Notes under the pieces: generated by a model
The model's database searches: none
Told to the model about the DNA's origin: nothing
What the model saw: only the letters and a program-made list of their open reading frames with translations
Position numbers and translations under genes: made by a program
Shown here: piece after piece, positions 45,583 to 56,071 of the stretch
Layout: each line of letters begins with the position of its first letter
Numbering within the stretch: the stretch's first letter is position 1
From: Acidobacteria bacterium AB60
Lineage (GTDB): Bacteria; Acidobacteriota; Terriglobia; Terriglobales; Acidobacteriaceae
Direction: 5' to 3'
Assembly: GCA_008682415.1 (NCBI GenBank)
Contig: VANK01000004.1
Location: 124,001 to 188,000 of the forward strand
DNA: 64,000 nt

Positions 45583-47874
45583 ATGGCAGCGTCTCAGATT
45601 CCTCAGGGCGCCAACATCATTGGCGCCGCGGTTCCGCGCATTGACGGTCCGCTCAAGACGACGGGCACGGCGCGTTATTCGCTCGATCGCGATTTCCCCA
45701 ACCTGGCGCACGCAGTGGCGGTGCAGGCCACCATCGGGAAAGGCCGCATCCGGTCGCTCGACGCGAGCGCAGCGGAGAAGATGCCAGGCGTGTTGGCGGT
45801 CCTTTATCACGGCAAGCTGAAGGATGTGTACCGCACGTTTCCCCGCCAGCAGGACGGCAGCATGGCGGAGACGCGGCCTCCGTTTGACGACGAGAAGATC
45901 TACTACTGGGGACAGTATGTGGCCGCGGTGGTAGCGGAGACGCTGGAGCAGGCACGGGCGGCGGCGCAGGCGATCCGCATTGAATACGACGCGGAGGCGC
46001 CGGATGTGCGCACGGACCTTGGCGCGGGTTTCGAGGGCAAGCGCGAGAGCAGCTGGAAGCGCGGCGATCCCGATGAAGCGCTCAAGGCCGCCGCGGTGGT
46101 GATTGACGAAACCTACAGCACGCCGGTGGAGACCCACAACCCGATGGAGATGCACGGCACGGTCGCGGTGTGGGAGGGCGAGAACGTGACGCTGTATGAC
46201 TCGTCGCAGGGCGTGGTGGGGCACCGCACCACGATGGCGGAGGTGCTGGGCGTTCCGCGCGAGAACGTGCGCACCATCTCGCGATTCATCGGCTCCGGGT
46301 TTGGGGGCAAGCTCTCTCCGTGGCCGCAGGCGACGCTGGCCGCCGCGGCGGCCCGCCAGGTGGGCAGGCCGGTGAAGCTGAGCGTGGACCGGCGCATGAT
46401 GTTCACCGGCGTGGGGCATCGCCCGCGCACGCAGCAGCGCATTCGGCTGGGCGCGACCGCGGACGGCAAACTGACGGCGATCCGGCACGACTTCTACACG
46501 GAGACGTCGCAGCTGGACGATTTTGTGGAGCATTGCGGAGAGCAGACGCCCTTCATCTACAGCTGTCCGAACCTGGAGGTGACGACGGCGCTGGTGCGGC
46601 GCAATGTGGGAACGCCCGCCCCGATGCGCGGACCGGGCGCGGTGCCGGGGCTGTTTGCCCTGGAGTCGGCGATTGACGAGCTGGCGGTGAAGCTGAAGAT
46701 GGACCCGCTGGAGTTGCGCTACAAGAATGACGCGGAGCGCGACGAAGGCAAGAACCTGCCCTTCTCTTCGCGCCATTTGAAGGAGTGCTACCAGACGGGC
46801 GCGGAAAAGATCGGCTGGAAGGATCGCACCCCGGCGGTGGGCTCGATGCGGCGCAACGGCAAGGTGATTGGCTGGGGCGTGGCGGGCGCATCGTGGGCCG
46901 CGGCGCGCGTGCCCTGCACCGCCACGTTCGAGTTCTGCACGAACGGGCGCGTCTGCGTGCGGTGCGCGACGCAGGATATCGGCACGGGCACATATACGTT
47001 GTTTGCGCAGGTGGCGCATGAGAAGACCGGCGTGCCGCTGGATCGCATCGACGTGTTCCTGGGCGACACGAACCTGCCGGACGGGCCGACCTCAGGCGGA
47101 TCGATGGTGACGAGCGCGATTCTGCCGGCGACGGCAGGAGCCGTAAGTCAGGCGACGCAGCGGCTGCTGAACATCGCGGCGATGACGCCGGAGTCGCCGT
47201 TCCACGGCTCGCATCCGGACTCGCTCACAGTGGCCGAGGGGCGGATTGTGGCAAAGCAGGGGCAACCGCAGGTGGTGGGCGCGGCCTATCACGGCAGCGC
47301 CGATGTGAGCGCCAAGGGATTGCCCTTTGAGGAAGTGCTGCGGATGGCCAACCTGAGCAGCGTGATGGGATCGGGAAGAAACGTTCCATCGTTCGAAGAT
47401 CCGAAGGCCAAGCAGTACTCGCTGCACTCGTTTGGCGCGCATTTTGCGGAGGTGGAGTGGGACGCGGAGATTGCGCGGCTGCGGGTGAGCCGCATCTTCT
47501 CGATCTTCGACGCGGGCCGCATCATCAACAAGAAGGCCGGCGCGAACCAGATTCTGGGCGCGGCGATCATGGGCCTGGGCATGTCTCTGATGGAAGAGAC
47601 GGTGTACGAACCGCACACGGGACAGCCCATCAACGGCAGCTTTGCCGATTACCTTGTCCCGGTGTGCGCGGATTTGCCGGACCTGGATGTGACGTTCCTG
47701 GATTACCCAGACCTGATTGTGAACGAGTACGGCGCGCGCGGCATTGGGGAGATCGGCATGGCAGGCGTGGCTCCGGCGATTGCGTCGGCGGTGTATCACG
47801 CTACCGGCGTGCGCGTGCGCGAACTGCCGATTCGGATTGAGGATCTGCTGAAGTCGACGGTACGGGAAGCATAA
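45583..47874 (+). CDS. Aldehyde oxidoreductase molybdenum-binding subunit, PaoC/YagR-like (copy 1)
   Basis: A 763-aa catalytic subunit that binds molybdopterin and oxidises the substrate with water as oxygen donor. The N-terminal GAAVPRIDGPLKTTGTARY is the usual opening of the aldehyde oxidase a/b domain. FIGSGFGGKLSPWPQ contacts the cofactor, and the base Glu723 lies in GARGIGEIG near the end. DIGTGTYT and GPTSGGSMVT are further cofactor loops. GAGGAGG precedes the ATG. It is followed 45 bases later by a second, similar subunit, which is not part of the standard PaoABC set. Confidence 0.93.
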   Translation: MAASQIPQGANIIGAAVPRIDGPLKTTGTARYSLDRDFPNLAHAVAVQATIGKGRIRSLDASAAEKMPGVLAVLYHGKLKDVYRTFPRQQDGSMAETRPPFDDEKIYYWGQYVAAVVAETLEQARAAAQAIRIEYDAEAPDVRTDLGAGFEGKRESSWKRGDPDEALKAAAVVIDETYSTPVETHNPMEMHGTVAVWEGENVTLYDSSQGVVGHRTTMAEVLGVPRENVRTISRFIGSGFGGKLSPWPQATLAAAAARQVGRPVKLSVDRRMMFTGVGHRPRTQQRIRLGATADGKLTAIRHDFYTETSQLDDFVEHCGEQTPFIYSCPNLEVTTALVRRNVGTPAPMRGPGAVPGLFALESAIDELAVKLKMDPLELRYKNDAERDEGKNLPFSSRHLKECYQTGAEKIGWKDRTPAVGSMRRNGKVIGWGVAGASWAAARVPCTATFEFCTNGRVCVRCATQDIGTGTYTLFAQVAHEKTGVPLDRIDVFLGDTNLPDGPTSGGSMVTSAILPATAGAVSQATQRLLNIAAMTPESPFHGSHPDSLTVAEGRIVAKQGQPQVVGAAYHGSADVSAKGLPFEEVLRMANLSSVMGSGRNVPSFEDPKAKQYSLHSFGAHFAEVEWDAEIARLRVSRIFSIFDAGRIINKKAGANQILGAAIMGLGMSLMEETVYEPHTGQPINGSFADYLVPVCADLPDLDVTFLDYPDLIVNEYGARGIGEIGMAGVAPAIASAVYHATGVRVRELPIRIEDLLKSTVREA

Positions 47875-47919
47875 AACGGAGAGAGATGGGAATGCTGCGC
47901 GTTCCCCACAAAGGCAAGC

Positions 47920-50157
47920 ATGAGCACGAGTCCCGATTCGATTATTGGCCGCGCAACGCCGCGCATTGACGGCCCGCTGAAGACGACCGGCGCTGCGGAG
48001 TACGCCGCCGATTTCCACTTTGAAGGCATGGCGCACGCCGTCACGGTGGGCGCAACCATTGCCAGCGGACGCATCACGAAACTCGACACGGCGACGGCCG
48101 AGTCGATGCCGGGCGTGCTGCTGGTGCTGCATCACGGCAACATCGGCCCACTCTATCGCACGGTGCCGGGCGATGACAGCGCAACCAACAGCGAGGTCCG
48201 CTCGCCTTTTGAAGACGAGGTGGTGCGGCACTGGGGCCAGCACGTTGCGGTGGTGGTGGCCGAGACGCTGGAGCAGGCGACGGCGGCCGCGGCGGCGGTG
48301 AAGGTGGAGTATGCGCTAGAGGCCGCCAACGTGCGGCTGAAGCTGGACGACTTCAAAGGCGAGCGCAAGACGATCTCCGACCGCGGCGATGTGGACCAGG
48401 CTTTCGACGACGCGCCGGTGAAGGTGGACCAGACGTACGTTACGCCCGTGGAGACGCATAACCCGATCGAGATGCATGCCTCGGTGGTGCGCTGGGACGG
48501 CGATCGCGTGACGCTGTACGAGACCTCGCAGGGCGTGATGAATCATCGCGCGGTGATGGCGCAGGTGCTGGGGTTGCCGCTCGAAAATGTGCGCGTGGTG
48601 ACGCGGTTTTTAGGATCGGGCTTCGGGGGCAAGCTGTTTCCCTGGCCGCATGCGGCGATGGCCGCGGTGGCGGCGCGCAAGCTGAATCGGCCGGTGAAGC
48701 TGAGCATGACGCGGCGGATGATGTTCTCGAATGTGGGGTATCGGCCGCGCACGGAGCAGCATATCCAGCTGGGGGCAACGAAGGAAGGCAAGCTGCTGGC
48801 GCTGCGGCATGAGTATCTGAACAACACGTCGATGCTGGATGACTTCGACGAGGGCTGCGGCGAGGCCACGCCTTATCTGTACAGTGTGGCGAACCTGGAG
48901 GTGACGGGGGCGCAGCCGCGGCGCAACATGGGCGCACCGATGTGGATGCGGGGGCCAGGCGCGGTGCCGGGATTGTATGCGCTGGAGTCGGGCATGAACG
49001 AGCTGGCCGATGCCCTGGACATGGACCCGCTGCAGTTGCGGCTCAAGAACGACGCCGAGAAGGACGAGAGTCACGACAACATTCCGTTTTCGTCGCGGCA
49101 CCTGCGCGAGTGCCTGGAGACAGGAGCGAAGAAGTTTGGCTGGGAGAGGCGCAACGCGGCGATTGGATCGATGCGGAAGGATGGCAAGATCCTGGGCTGG
49201 GGCATGGCCGCGGCAAGCTGGGTGGCGGTGCGGCTGCCCTGCACGGCGACGGTGGAGTTCTGCGCGAACGGAAGGCTGTGCGTGCGCTGCGGGACACAGG
49301 ATATCGGCACGGGCACGTACACCATTTTTGCGCAGGTTCTGCATGAGAAGACGGGCGTGCCGCTGGACCGGATCGATGTGATTCTGGGCGACAGTAGCTT
49401 GCCGAGCGGACCGATGTCGGGCGGATCGATGGTGACGGGCTCGGTGCTGAACGCGATTGCCGACGGCGCGAATAACGCGATCAAGCGGCTGCAGCAGCTG
49501 GCCGCGGCGACGGAAGGGACTCCGCTGCATGGGGCGAAGCTTGAGACGGTGGCGTTCACTGAGGGCCGGCTGCACCTGAAGGATCAGGAGGCGAGCAGCG
49601 GGGCGCACTTCGCGGACATTCTGGGGGCGGCGAAGTTGAGCCGCATCAGCGCGGAGGGCAAGACGGTTCCGACGTGGGAGGATCCCAAGTCGAAGGGGTT
49701 CTCGCTGCATTCGTATGGCGCGCAGTTTGTCGAGGTGGAGTGGGAGCCGGAGATCGCAAAGCTGCGCGTGAGCCGCGTGGTCACGGTGATTGACGCGGGG
49801 AAGATCATCAATCCCGCGGCGGCGGCCAACCAGGTTGCAGGCGCGGTAGTGATGGGCGTCGGCATGGGCATGCTGGAAGAGACGCGCTACGAGCAGCGGA
49901 CCGGGCAGCCGATCAACGGGAATTTGGCGGATTACCTGGTTGCGACCTGTGCGGACACGCCGGATATCGATGTGACGTTTCTGGATTATCCGGATCCGAT
50001 CATGGGCGAGTACGGGGCGCGCGGCGTGGGTGAGATCGGGCTGGCAGGCGTGGCGGCAGCCATCACGGCGGCGGTGCATCATGCGACGGGCGTGCGGGTG
50101 CGGGAGCTGCCGGTGCGCATCGAACACCTGCTGGAGTCGAAGATTGTGTCGGTGTAG
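47920..50157 (+). CDS. Aldehyde oxidoreductase molybdenum-binding subunit, PaoC/YagR-like (copy 2)
   Basis: A 745-aa paralogue of the preceding gene, in the same operon and evidently from tandem duplication: the proteins align over their whole length, including TPRIDGPLKTTGAAEY, FLGSGFGGKLFPWPH, DIGTGTYTIF, GPMSGGSMVT and the base Glu705 in GARGVGEIG. All cofactor motifs and the catalytic Glu are kept, so both copies should be active. Differences cluster in substrate-side segments (for example around residues 200-330), suggesting altered specificity while sharing PaoA and PaoB. The ribosome site is weak (AAAGG). Confidence 0.92.
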   Translation: MSTSPDSIIGRATPRIDGPLKTTGAAEYAADFHFEGMAHAVTVGATIASGRITKLDTATAESMPGVLLVLHHGNIGPLYRTVPGDDSATNSEVRSPFEDEVVRHWGQHVAVVVAETLEQATAAAAAVKVEYALEAANVRLKLDDFKGERKTISDRGDVDQAFDDAPVKVDQTYVTPVETHNPIEMHASVVRWDGDRVTLYETSQGVMNHRAVMAQVLGLPLENVRVVTRFLGSGFGGKLFPWPHAAMAAVAARKLNRPVKLSMTRRMMFSNVGYRPRTEQHIQLGATKEGKLLALRHEYLNNTSMLDDFDEGCGEATPYLYSVANLEVTGAQPRRNMGAPMWMRGPGAVPGLYALESGMNELADALDMDPLQLRLKNDAEKDESHDNIPFSSRHLRECLETGAKKFGWERRNAAIGSMRKDGKILGWGMAAASWVAVRLPCTATVEFCANGRLCVRCGTQDIGTGTYTIFAQVLHEKTGVPLDRIDVILGDSSLPSGPMSGGSMVTGSVLNAIADGANNAIKRLQQLAAATEGTPLHGAKLETVAFTEGRLHLKDQEASSGAHFADILGAAKLSRISAEGKTVPTWEDPKSKGFSLHSYGAQFVEVEWEPEIAKLRVSRVVTVIDAGKIINPAAAANQVAGAVVMGVGMGMLEETRYEQRTGQPINGNLADYLVATCADTPDIDVTFLDYPDPIMGEYGARGVGEIGLAGVAAAITAAVHHATGVRVRELPVRIEHLLESKIVSV

Positions 50158-50175
50158 GCGTAAGCTTGGTAGCAA

Positions 50176-51327
50176 ATGACAGATCTGGAACACATCCTGC
50201 CGCTGTGGCGCGAGCTTGAGTCCGCGGGTGCGGACTACGTGCTGGCCACGGTGGTGGGGGTGGAGGGGTCGAGCTATCGGCGGCCGGGCGCGCGCATGCT
50301 TCTGGCGCAGGATGGGCGGCGCGCGGGCACGGTGAGCGGCGGATGCCTGGAGGCCGCGGTCGCCAAAAAGGCCTGGTGGCTCACCGAGAGCGGACCGGTG
50401 GTGGAGCGCTATTCGACGCTCGATGACGACGGCGATCTGCCTTATGGATCGGGATGCGGCGGGATCGTCTACATCCTGCTGGAGCGGCGCGCGACAGCTT
50501 CCCCGCTGCTGCACGCGCTGAAGGCCGCATGGGAGAGGCGCAAGCCGCTGTCGATCGCAACGGTTCTGGAAGGCGCGCAGATCGGTAAACGCGTCTTTGC
50601 GGGGCTGTCCACGGAGGAACATCTGGCTATCGCGCGCGCAGAGCTGGATGCGCCGCCGGAGCTGCGTCTGGCTGAAGCGGCTGAGGAGGCGTTTGCCGGC
50701 CGGCAGGCCTTCGATGGGACGATTCCACTGTTCGGCGTGCAGACACGTGTGTGGGTGGACTATCGGGCGGCGCGGCCGGGACTTTGGATCTTTGGCGCGG
50801 GCGATGATGCGCGGCCGCTGACGAACCTGGCCCGGGAGCTGGGATGGTTTGTGGCGGTCGCGGATGGGCGATCGCACCTGGCGACGCGGACGCGCTTCGC
50901 CAAGGCCGATGAGGTGCATGCGGTCGATATCCAGGCGTTCCCTAAAGATGCGCCGACGATCATGGATGTGCACCCGACCGATGCTGTCCTTCTGGTGACG
51001 CACAGCTTCGAGCAGGATTCGCGCTTTCTGGCCTGGCTCCTGGATCGCGGCAGCCTGCCTGCGTATGTGGGCGTGCTGGGCCCGCAGCGGCGCACCCGCG
51101 AAGCGCTTGCGGAGGCTGCGCGCCTGCTTGGGCGTGCACCCTCCGCCGATCTGGTGGAAGAGTTGCTGGAAGAGCTACACGCGCCGACGGGGCTGGACCT
51201 GGGCGCGGACACGCCGGCTTCCATTGCGTTATCAATCCTCTCGGAGGTGCAGAAGGTGCTGAGCGCGAGCACGGCGCTCCCCTTGCGCACCGTACGCGCG
51301 ACCAGCAGCGCCATTACTTCTGCCTGA
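50176..51327 (+). CDS. XdhC/PaoD-type molybdenum cofactor chaperone
   Basis: A 383-aa protein that would bind, sulfurate-protect and insert the molybdenum cofactor into the catalytic subunits upstream. The XdhC N-terminal domain shows VVGVEGSSYRRPGARML and GTVSGGCLEAAVAKKA, then YGSGCGGIVYILLE. The C-terminal Rossmann-like domain includes LWIFGAGDDARPL and VGVLGPQRRTRE, and ends with DLGADTPASIALSIL. It closes the five-gene operon 18 bases after copy 2 and is convergent with the DJ-1 gene. Confidence 0.92.
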   Translation: MTDLEHILPLWRELESAGADYVLATVVGVEGSSYRRPGARMLLAQDGRRAGTVSGGCLEAAVAKKAWWLTESGPVVERYSTLDDDGDLPYGSGCGGIVYILLERRATASPLLHALKAAWERRKPLSIATVLEGAQIGKRVFAGLSTEEHLAIARAELDAPPELRLAEAAEEAFAGRQAFDGTIPLFGVQTRVWVDYRAARPGLWIFGAGDDARPLTNLARELGWFVAVADGRSHLATRTRFAKADEVHAVDIQAFPKDAPTIMDVHPTDAVLLVTHSFEQDSRFLAWLLDRGSLPAYVGVLGPQRRTREALAEAARLLGRAPSADLVEELLEELHAPTGLDLGADTPASIALSILSEVQKVLSASTALPLRTVRATSSAITSA

Positions 51328-51339
51328 AACAAACCGCTG

Positions 51340-51945
51340 TCAGGCGTGAACGAAGGTTTCCTTCTTCGATTCGACGTGGGCGGCGAGCACTTCAAGGAAC
51401 TTCGCCAGCCATGCGGGATGCGCGGTCCAGGCCGGTCCGGTGACGAGGTTTCCATCCACGACCGCATCCGAGAAGTCGAGCTTCACGAACTTGCCGCCGG
51501 CCAGTTCAACCTCGGGGGCGCAGGCAGGATAGGCATTCAGCTTGCGGCCTTTGATGACGCCGGCGGCGGCCAGCAACTGCGGGCCGTGGCACAGCGCAGC
51601 AATGGGCTTGCCGGCGTTGGCGAAGTGGCGAACGATATTCAGCACTTCCTCGTTGAGCCGGAGATACTCGGGCGCGCGGCCGCCGGGAATGACCAGGCCA
51701 TCGTAGGCATCGGGCTTCACGTCCGAGAAGGTCGCGTTCAGGGTGAAGTTGTGCCCGCGCTTCTCCGAGTAGGTCTGGTCGCCTTCGAAGTCGTGGATGG
51801 CGGTGCGCACCTGCTCGCCCTTCTTCTTTCCCGGGCAGACGGCATCGACGGAGTGGCCGACCATCTGGAGGGCCTGGAACGGAACCATGATCTCGTAGTC
51901 TTCAACAAAGTCGCCGGCCAGCAGCAACAGCTTCGCACTCTTCAT
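51340..51945 (-). CDS. DJ-1/PfpI family protein
   Basis: A 201-aa member of the DJ-1/PfpI group (glutamine-amidotransferase-like fold). The nucleophile elbow [13 protein letters not shown] holds the reactive Cys with its neighbouring His, and the partner Glu is early, in [25 protein letters not shown] is also typical, and places it near the class I PfpI/YhbO enzymes linked to glyoxal or protein-repair activity. AGGAG before ATG 51945 fixes the start. It is convergent with the XdhC gene. Confidence 0.9.
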   Translation of the reverse strand: MKSAKLLLLAGDFVEDYEIMVPFQALQMVGHSVDAVCPGKKKGEQVRTAIHDFEGDQTYSEKRGHNFTLNATFSDVKPDAYDGLVIPGGRAPEYLRLNEEVLNIVRHFANAGKPIAALCHGPQLLAAAGVIKGRKLNAYPACAPEVELAGGKFVKLDFSDAVVDGNLVTGPAWTAHPAWLAKFLEVLAAHVESKKETFVHA

Positions 51946-52128
51946 CGCATGAATCTCCTGTGAGAGAGGTGTGACCCGCATGGGCCGTATTGTGACATGC
52001 CGCGCGCCTGTCGCGCACGGGCTTTGACGAGAAGTCCTGACACTGAATGGGATGAGTTGCAGGGCGCGGGGATGCACCGGGACACGGAGATTCGTTCAGC
52101 CCCCTTCACGCAGCATTGGAGAATTAAA

Positions 52129-52872
52129 ATGGTGTCAATGGGCAATAGTGCCGTTGTGACCGAGATTGCCGCCCGGGCGCCATCGACGCTCGAGGAGCTG
52201 AATGCCCAGGTCATTGCGTGCCAACGCTGCACCCGCTTGCGCGAGCATTGCCAGACGGTCGCTTCAGTGCGACGCCGGGCGTATGCCGCCTGGGACTACT
52301 GGGGCCTCCCGGTGCCCTCGTTTGGAGATCCGGCCGCACGTGTGCTTCTCCTTGGACTCGCTCCGGGCGCTCACGGTTCCAATCGAACCGGCCGCCCGTT
52401 TACCGGGGATGGCTCCGGCGATTTCCTTTATCCGGTGCTGCATGAAGCGGGATTTGCCTCGCAGCCTATCGCCACGTCGCGGGAAGATGGCATGCGGCTT
52501 CGGAATCTGTGGATTACGTCCGTCGCGCGCTGCGCCCCGCCGGGAAACAAGCCGACCACGGAGGAGCTGAAGCAGTGCGCGCCGTGGCTCGACGAGGAGA
52601 TCCGCCTGTTGACCAACCTGCGCGTCGTCGTCTGCCTGGGTCGGATCGCCTTCGACGGACTTCTTAACTGGGCGCAGCGAAACCAGGTGATGGCATCGCG
52701 GCGGCTGATGGACTTCGGGCATGGAGCGGAGGCGGCGCTACCTAACGGGCTGACGGTCATCACCAGCTACCATCCGTCCCTGCAAAACACCAACACGGGC
52801 AAGCTGACGCGACCCATGTTCCTTGACATCTTCAAGCGCGCGCGAGAGATTGTGGGCACGAAGGGACGCTGA
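52129..52872 (+). CDS. Type 5 uracil-DNA glycosylase (UdgB-like), [4Fe-4S]
   Basis: A 247-aa DNA repair enzyme that removes uracil and some other deaminated bases. Iron-sulfur ligands are in ACQRCTRLREHC and VARCAPPGNKPT plus a later Cys (KQCAPWL). The catalytic block LGLAPGAHGSNRTGRPFTGD is the family 5 form: the motif A Asp/Glu is absent, as in UdgB, and GDGSGDFLY follows. SYHPSLQNTNTG is motif B. GGAG seven bases before ATG 52129 supports this start. The cupin gene follows by five bases. Confidence 0.9.
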   Translation: MVSMGNSAVVTEIAARAPSTLEELNAQVIACQRCTRLREHCQTVASVRRRAYAAWDYWGLPVPSFGDPAARVLLLGLAPGAHGSNRTGRPFTGDGSGDFLYPVLHEAGFASQPIATSREDGMRLRNLWITSVARCAPPGNKPTTEELKQCAPWLDEEIRLLTNLRVVVCLGRIAFDGLLNWAQRNQVMASRRLMDFGHGAEAALPNGLTVITSYHPSLQNTNTGKLTRPMFLDIFKRAREIVGTKGR

Positions 52873-52877
52873 GCGCC

Positions 52878-53390
52878 ATGCGGGAGATCGACTTGATATC
52901 CGATCGTATTCTGAAACAGCTGACGGGATTGGAAGATGCGGCAGGGCAAGTGCGCCGTACGAGCTCGGCAAAGGAAGGCGAGTCAGTAGATCACACAACG
53001 CGCCCGGTGTTGATGGAACGCGCGACCTATCTGAAGAAGATGGCCCGCGCCAGCGAGGGCTCGGCAAGCGAGATTCTGAAGGAGTATCCGCGGCATAACA
53101 TTCAACTCTCGGTTCGGCTGCGCAGCGGGATCGCCGAGTTGCATGAGCGCTTCGCCGATATCTTCATCGTGCTTGACGGGCGGGCCACCCTTGTCACGGG
53201 CGGAACGATCCTGAAGCCGCAGGTTACCGGCCCGGGCGAGGTTCGCGGGAGCATGGTGGAAGGCGGTGCCCAGCAGGAGCTGCGAACCGGGGACGTGGCC
53301 CACATCGCGGCCGGAACTCCGCATCAGATTCTGCTGGCCGGCGACGCAACCTTCACCGCCATGGTGATCAAGGTGCAGGAAACGGACTGA
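52878..53390 (+). CDS. Cupin-domain protein
   Basis: A 170-aa protein with a cupin barrel in its second half: ELHERFADIFIVLDG (His and Glu of motif 1) and LRTGDVAHIAAGTPHQI (motif 2 with its His). A metal could be bound by these residues. The first about 55 residues lack recognised features; an internal Met near residue 46 is an alternative start. It follows the uracil-DNA glycosylase by five bases, so the two are probably co-transcribed. No enzyme function can be assigned. Confidence 0.75.
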   Translation: MREIDLISDRILKQLTGLEDAAGQVRRTSSAKEGESVDHTTRPVLMERATYLKKMARASEGSASEILKEYPRHNIQLSVRLRSGIAELHERFADIFIVLDGRATLVTGGTILKPQVTGPGEVRGSMVEGGAQQELRTGDVAHIAAGTPHQILLAGDATFTAMVIKVQETD

Positions 53391-53391
53391 C

Positions 53392-54258
53392 TCATTCGGT
53401 CGTGTAACGAATCTCCAGCCGGCGAATCCGGACGCAGGAATACGCCAGCACCACACCGACGAGCAGAAGCAGCCCAAGAACCGCGACACCCGCGGACACA
53501 GGTTCGGTCTGCACCGTCAACAGCGCGAAGATGCCATCGCCCGGAATGGTGATGGGCATGAGATGGCGGAGATACGAGGCCACGCTGATCTTCTGCAACA
53601 GAGACGGCATCACCGGATTGATGGCTTCCCAGCCCATCACCAGCATGGCGGCGGGCATAGGATTCTTGAACATCATGCTCAACAGAAGGAAGACGGCTCC
53701 GTAGCCGAGACACGCCAGAACCATGATGCCGAGGTAAGCCTCGAGTTGGCCGAGACCTGGCCCATGGAAGATGTACTCCTGGCCGGCCGGCCCGAAGCCC
53801 ACGTACATCAACACGAAGTCGGCCAGCACCGCGGCGGCGAAGAGAGCGATGGCGCTGATGGAGCCGGCGATGAACTTGGCCAGCAGCAGCACTTCCCGGC
53901 GTACCGGCGCAAGCAGGTAGAAGTGCAGGCTGCGCTCCACCATCTCTCCGCGAATGAGGCGCGAGAAGATCCCCAGGCAGCCGAAGAAGACGCCCAGCCG
54001 AATGTAGTAGAACTGCATGATTCCGGCGAGGACGTTGGTGTCCTCCGTGAGAGCCGTTGTGGTGTGCCTGTCCACCAGCAGGTGGATGAAGATGATGCAG
54101 GTGGGGATGAAGGCCAGGAAGTAGATCCAGGTTGCCTTCCACGAAAGCATGTTTCGCCGGACCTCGATGCGCGCAAGACGGCGCGCCTGCAGGGTCCAGA
54201 GGCCCCAGGGCTGCTCGAGAATGGACGCCAGAAACCCGACGCTCTTTTTGCTGCTCAT
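53392..54258 (-). CDS. ABC-2 type permease (pair 2)
   Basis: A 288-aa membrane protein with about six helices ([64 protein letters not shown] and [16 protein letters not shown] among them). [19 protein letters not shown] is the cytoplasmic loop typical of ABC-2 exporters. It starts four bases before the end of its ATPase gene (ATGA-like overlap), is last in the six-gene operon running from 60146 to 53392, and is convergent with the cupin gene with a single base between stops. Substrate unknown. Confidence 0.82.
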   Translation of the reverse strand: MSSKKSVGFLASILEQPWGLWTLQARRLARIEVRRNMLSWKATWIYFLAFIPTCIIFIHLLVDRHTTTALTEDTNVLAGIMQFYYIRLGVFFGCLGIFSRLIRGEMVERSLHFYLLAPVRREVLLLAKFIAGSISAIALFAAAVLADFVLMYVGFGPAGQEYIFHGPGLGQLEAYLGIMVLACLGYGAVFLLLSMMFKNPMPAAMLVMGWEAINPVMPSLLQKISVASYLRHLMPITIPGDGIFALLTVQTEPVSAGVAVLGLLLLVGVVLAYSCVRIRRLEIRYTTE

Positions 54259-55199
54259 GAGGCGCTCCCGTCAGAACCGATGAGGTACTGGTAGATGGCG
54301 TTGGTGTCATCGTCAGCGGGCGCCACCGATTCAATCTGCACCAGGCCCTCTACCGCAACGGCGTTCAACAGACGGTAAAACTCATCCAGATCGGTGGTGC
54401 GGAGGAAGACCCCTTTCGCATCGCTGTGCAGCCTGGCTTCCACGCAATGATTCAGCGCAAACATACGCGCCGCCAGTTGCTCCGGCCGGTCGCAGCGGAT
54501 GAGCACCTGCATCGGCTTATCCCGCACCTCCTGACGCACCTGGTGAATATTGCCTTCGGCCACCAGGTAGCCGCCCGTGATCAGGACAACACGGTCGGAG
54601 ATGCGATCGACTTCATCGAGGATATGGCTGGAGATCACCAGATGCATGCCCTGGCGGCTGAGCTCTTCAAAGAGGGCCAGGGACTGCGCACGCGCCATGG
54701 GGTCGAGTCCGTTGAGCGGTTCATCGAGAACCAGCACGCGGGGATGATGCGCGATGGCCTGCGCCAGCCGAATCTTCTGCCGCATGCCTTTGCTGTACCC
54801 GGCGATGCGGCGGCCGGCAGCGTCGCCCAACCGCACGCGCTGGATGGCTTCCTGCGCCAGCTTGTACGCATCCAGCTCCGTGACGCCATGCAACAGCAGG
54901 CTGTCCATGAGGAACTCCCAGCCCGTCAGCCCGCGAGGGAAAGAGTCGAACTGCGTGCAGTAGCCGACCTCGCGAAAGAATTGCGCAGCATCGCCCGGAT
55001 CGAGCCCAAGGACGGAGACGCGGCCGCTGGACGGCTGAACGAGGCCGGTCATCAGATTCATGAGGGTCGTCTTGCCGGAGCCGTTGGGCCCAACCAGGGT
55101 GGTGACTCCCGGAGGAATGCTGAGCGAGACGCGATTGACGCCGAGTACTTCGCCGTAGAACTTGGAGACATCTTCAAAGACGATGCGATCGCTGCTCAT
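54255..55199 (-). CDS. ABC transporter ATP-binding protein (pair 2)
   Basis: A 314-aa ATPase. Walker A is GPNGSGKTT, the signature is the exporter variant [14 protein letters not shown], Walker B is [12 protein letters not shown] and the switch His is in [11 protein letters not shown] 75-residue C-terminal extension after the ATPase core ([14 protein letters not shown] to IYQYLIG) is like that of other ABC-2 exporter ATPases. ATG 55199 overlaps the end of the preceding permease by four bases, so translation is coupled. Confidence 0.9.
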   Translation of the reverse strand: MSSDRIVFEDVSKFYGEVLGVNRVSLSIPPGVTTLVGPNGSGKTTLMNLMTGLVQPSSGRVSVLGLDPGDAAQFFREVGYCTQFDSFPRGLTGWEFLMDSLLLHGVTELDAYKLAQEAIQRVRLGDAAGRRIAGYSKGMRQKIRLAQAIAHHPRVLVLDEPLNGLDPMARAQSLALFEELSRQGMHLVISSHILDEVDRISDRVVLITGGYLVAEGNIHQVRQEVRDKPMQVLIRCDRPEQLAARMFALNHCVEARLHSDAKGVFLRTTDLDEFYRLLNAVAVEGLVQIESVAPADDDTNAIYQYLIGSDGSAS

Positions 55200-56071
55200 C
55201 CGCGCACCACCTCTCGCGCGCGAATACGCGCGTTCAGCATGAAGACGCAGACGAGTCCCAGCAGGAGCAGCGCGCCGGCCATGGCGACGTTGGGGAGACC
55301 CGCACCGATGCGATTGAATGCTGACACGCCCAGAAGGCGCTGCCAGATCTGCGTCATCATGACGGGAAGATTCAGCAGCAGCCCCCACTTTGTCCGCAGG
55401 ATGGCGCCGATGATTCCGCCGATTCCCGCCGGCACAAAGACCGCAGCGAAGATGATGCCAGTAGCCATCATGCGCCACTTGACCCAGGAGGAGAGCGCGA
55501 GTCCGAGGATGGAGAGCAGCGTAATCCACAGCCCGCAGCCGATAAGAACGCCGATCGCGATGCGGAGATTTGCTCCCATCCAAGGCGCAGCGGAAGCATA
55601 TCCCTGGTAGGCATAGAGAAGCAGGCAGGGTATCCAGGTTGCAAGGGAAAGATAGGAGACGAGGGCGATGAACTTGCCCACGACGTAGCCTACCCGCGAG
55701 ACCGGATGGCTGAGCAGGATCGGGAGAGCGTTGTCCGCCAGATCGTAGGAGACAAGGCGGGGGGCGATCCATGCGGTGAGCACCAGCGCCAGCCAGCACT
55801 GCGAGATGAGCACCCGCAAAAAGAAGGTGGCATTGATGGAGAGAATCGCGGAGCTGCCGCGCATGATGACCGCGCGCGCGATTGGATTGTTGGCCAGGAA
55901 GATGAGCACCAGGTACACCACAATCGGCAGCATGGAGAGCGTCAGCAGGCCGATGGTAATGCGGGAGGACCAGGCTTCCGCCATGCCGTAGCGCACCAGT
56001 ACAGCGATGCGCGACCAGGCGGGCGTGAGGCGCCCCTCATAGGCTCGATACTCGTGCTTATAGACGGACAA
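55196..56071 (-). CDS. ABC-2 type permease (pair 1)
   Basis: A 291-aa membrane protein with about six helices ([72 protein letters not shown] and [16 protein letters not shown]). The start is probably TTG 56071, which has AAGGGGGG just upstream and lies inside the ATPase gene's end (14-base overlap); the conserved part begins [14 protein letters not shown]. This EYRAYEG opening is shared by many ABC-2 permeases next to GldA-like ATPases. It ends in a four-base overlap with the second ATPase. Confidence 0.82.
   Translation of the reverse strand: MSVYKHEYRAYEGRLTPAWSRIAVLVRYGMAEAWSSRITIGLLTLSMLPIVVYLVLIFLANNPIARAVIMRGSSAILSINATFFLRVLISQCWLALVLTAWIAPRLVSYDLADNALPILLSHPVSRVGYVVGKFIALVSYLSLATWIPCLLLYAYQGYASAAPWMGANLRIAIGVLIGCGLWITLLSILGLALSSWVKWRMMATGIIFAAVFVPAGIGGIIGAILRTKWGLLLNLPVMMTQIWQRLLGVSAFNRIGAGLPNVAMAGALLLLGLVCVFMLNARIRAREVVRG

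Noticed and set aside
45484-51003. Very long open frames antisense to the molybdenum hydroxylase genes
   Set aside because: They arise from the GC-rich third codon positions of the real genes, have Arg/His/Leu-rich products with no family motifs, and lack ribosome sites.
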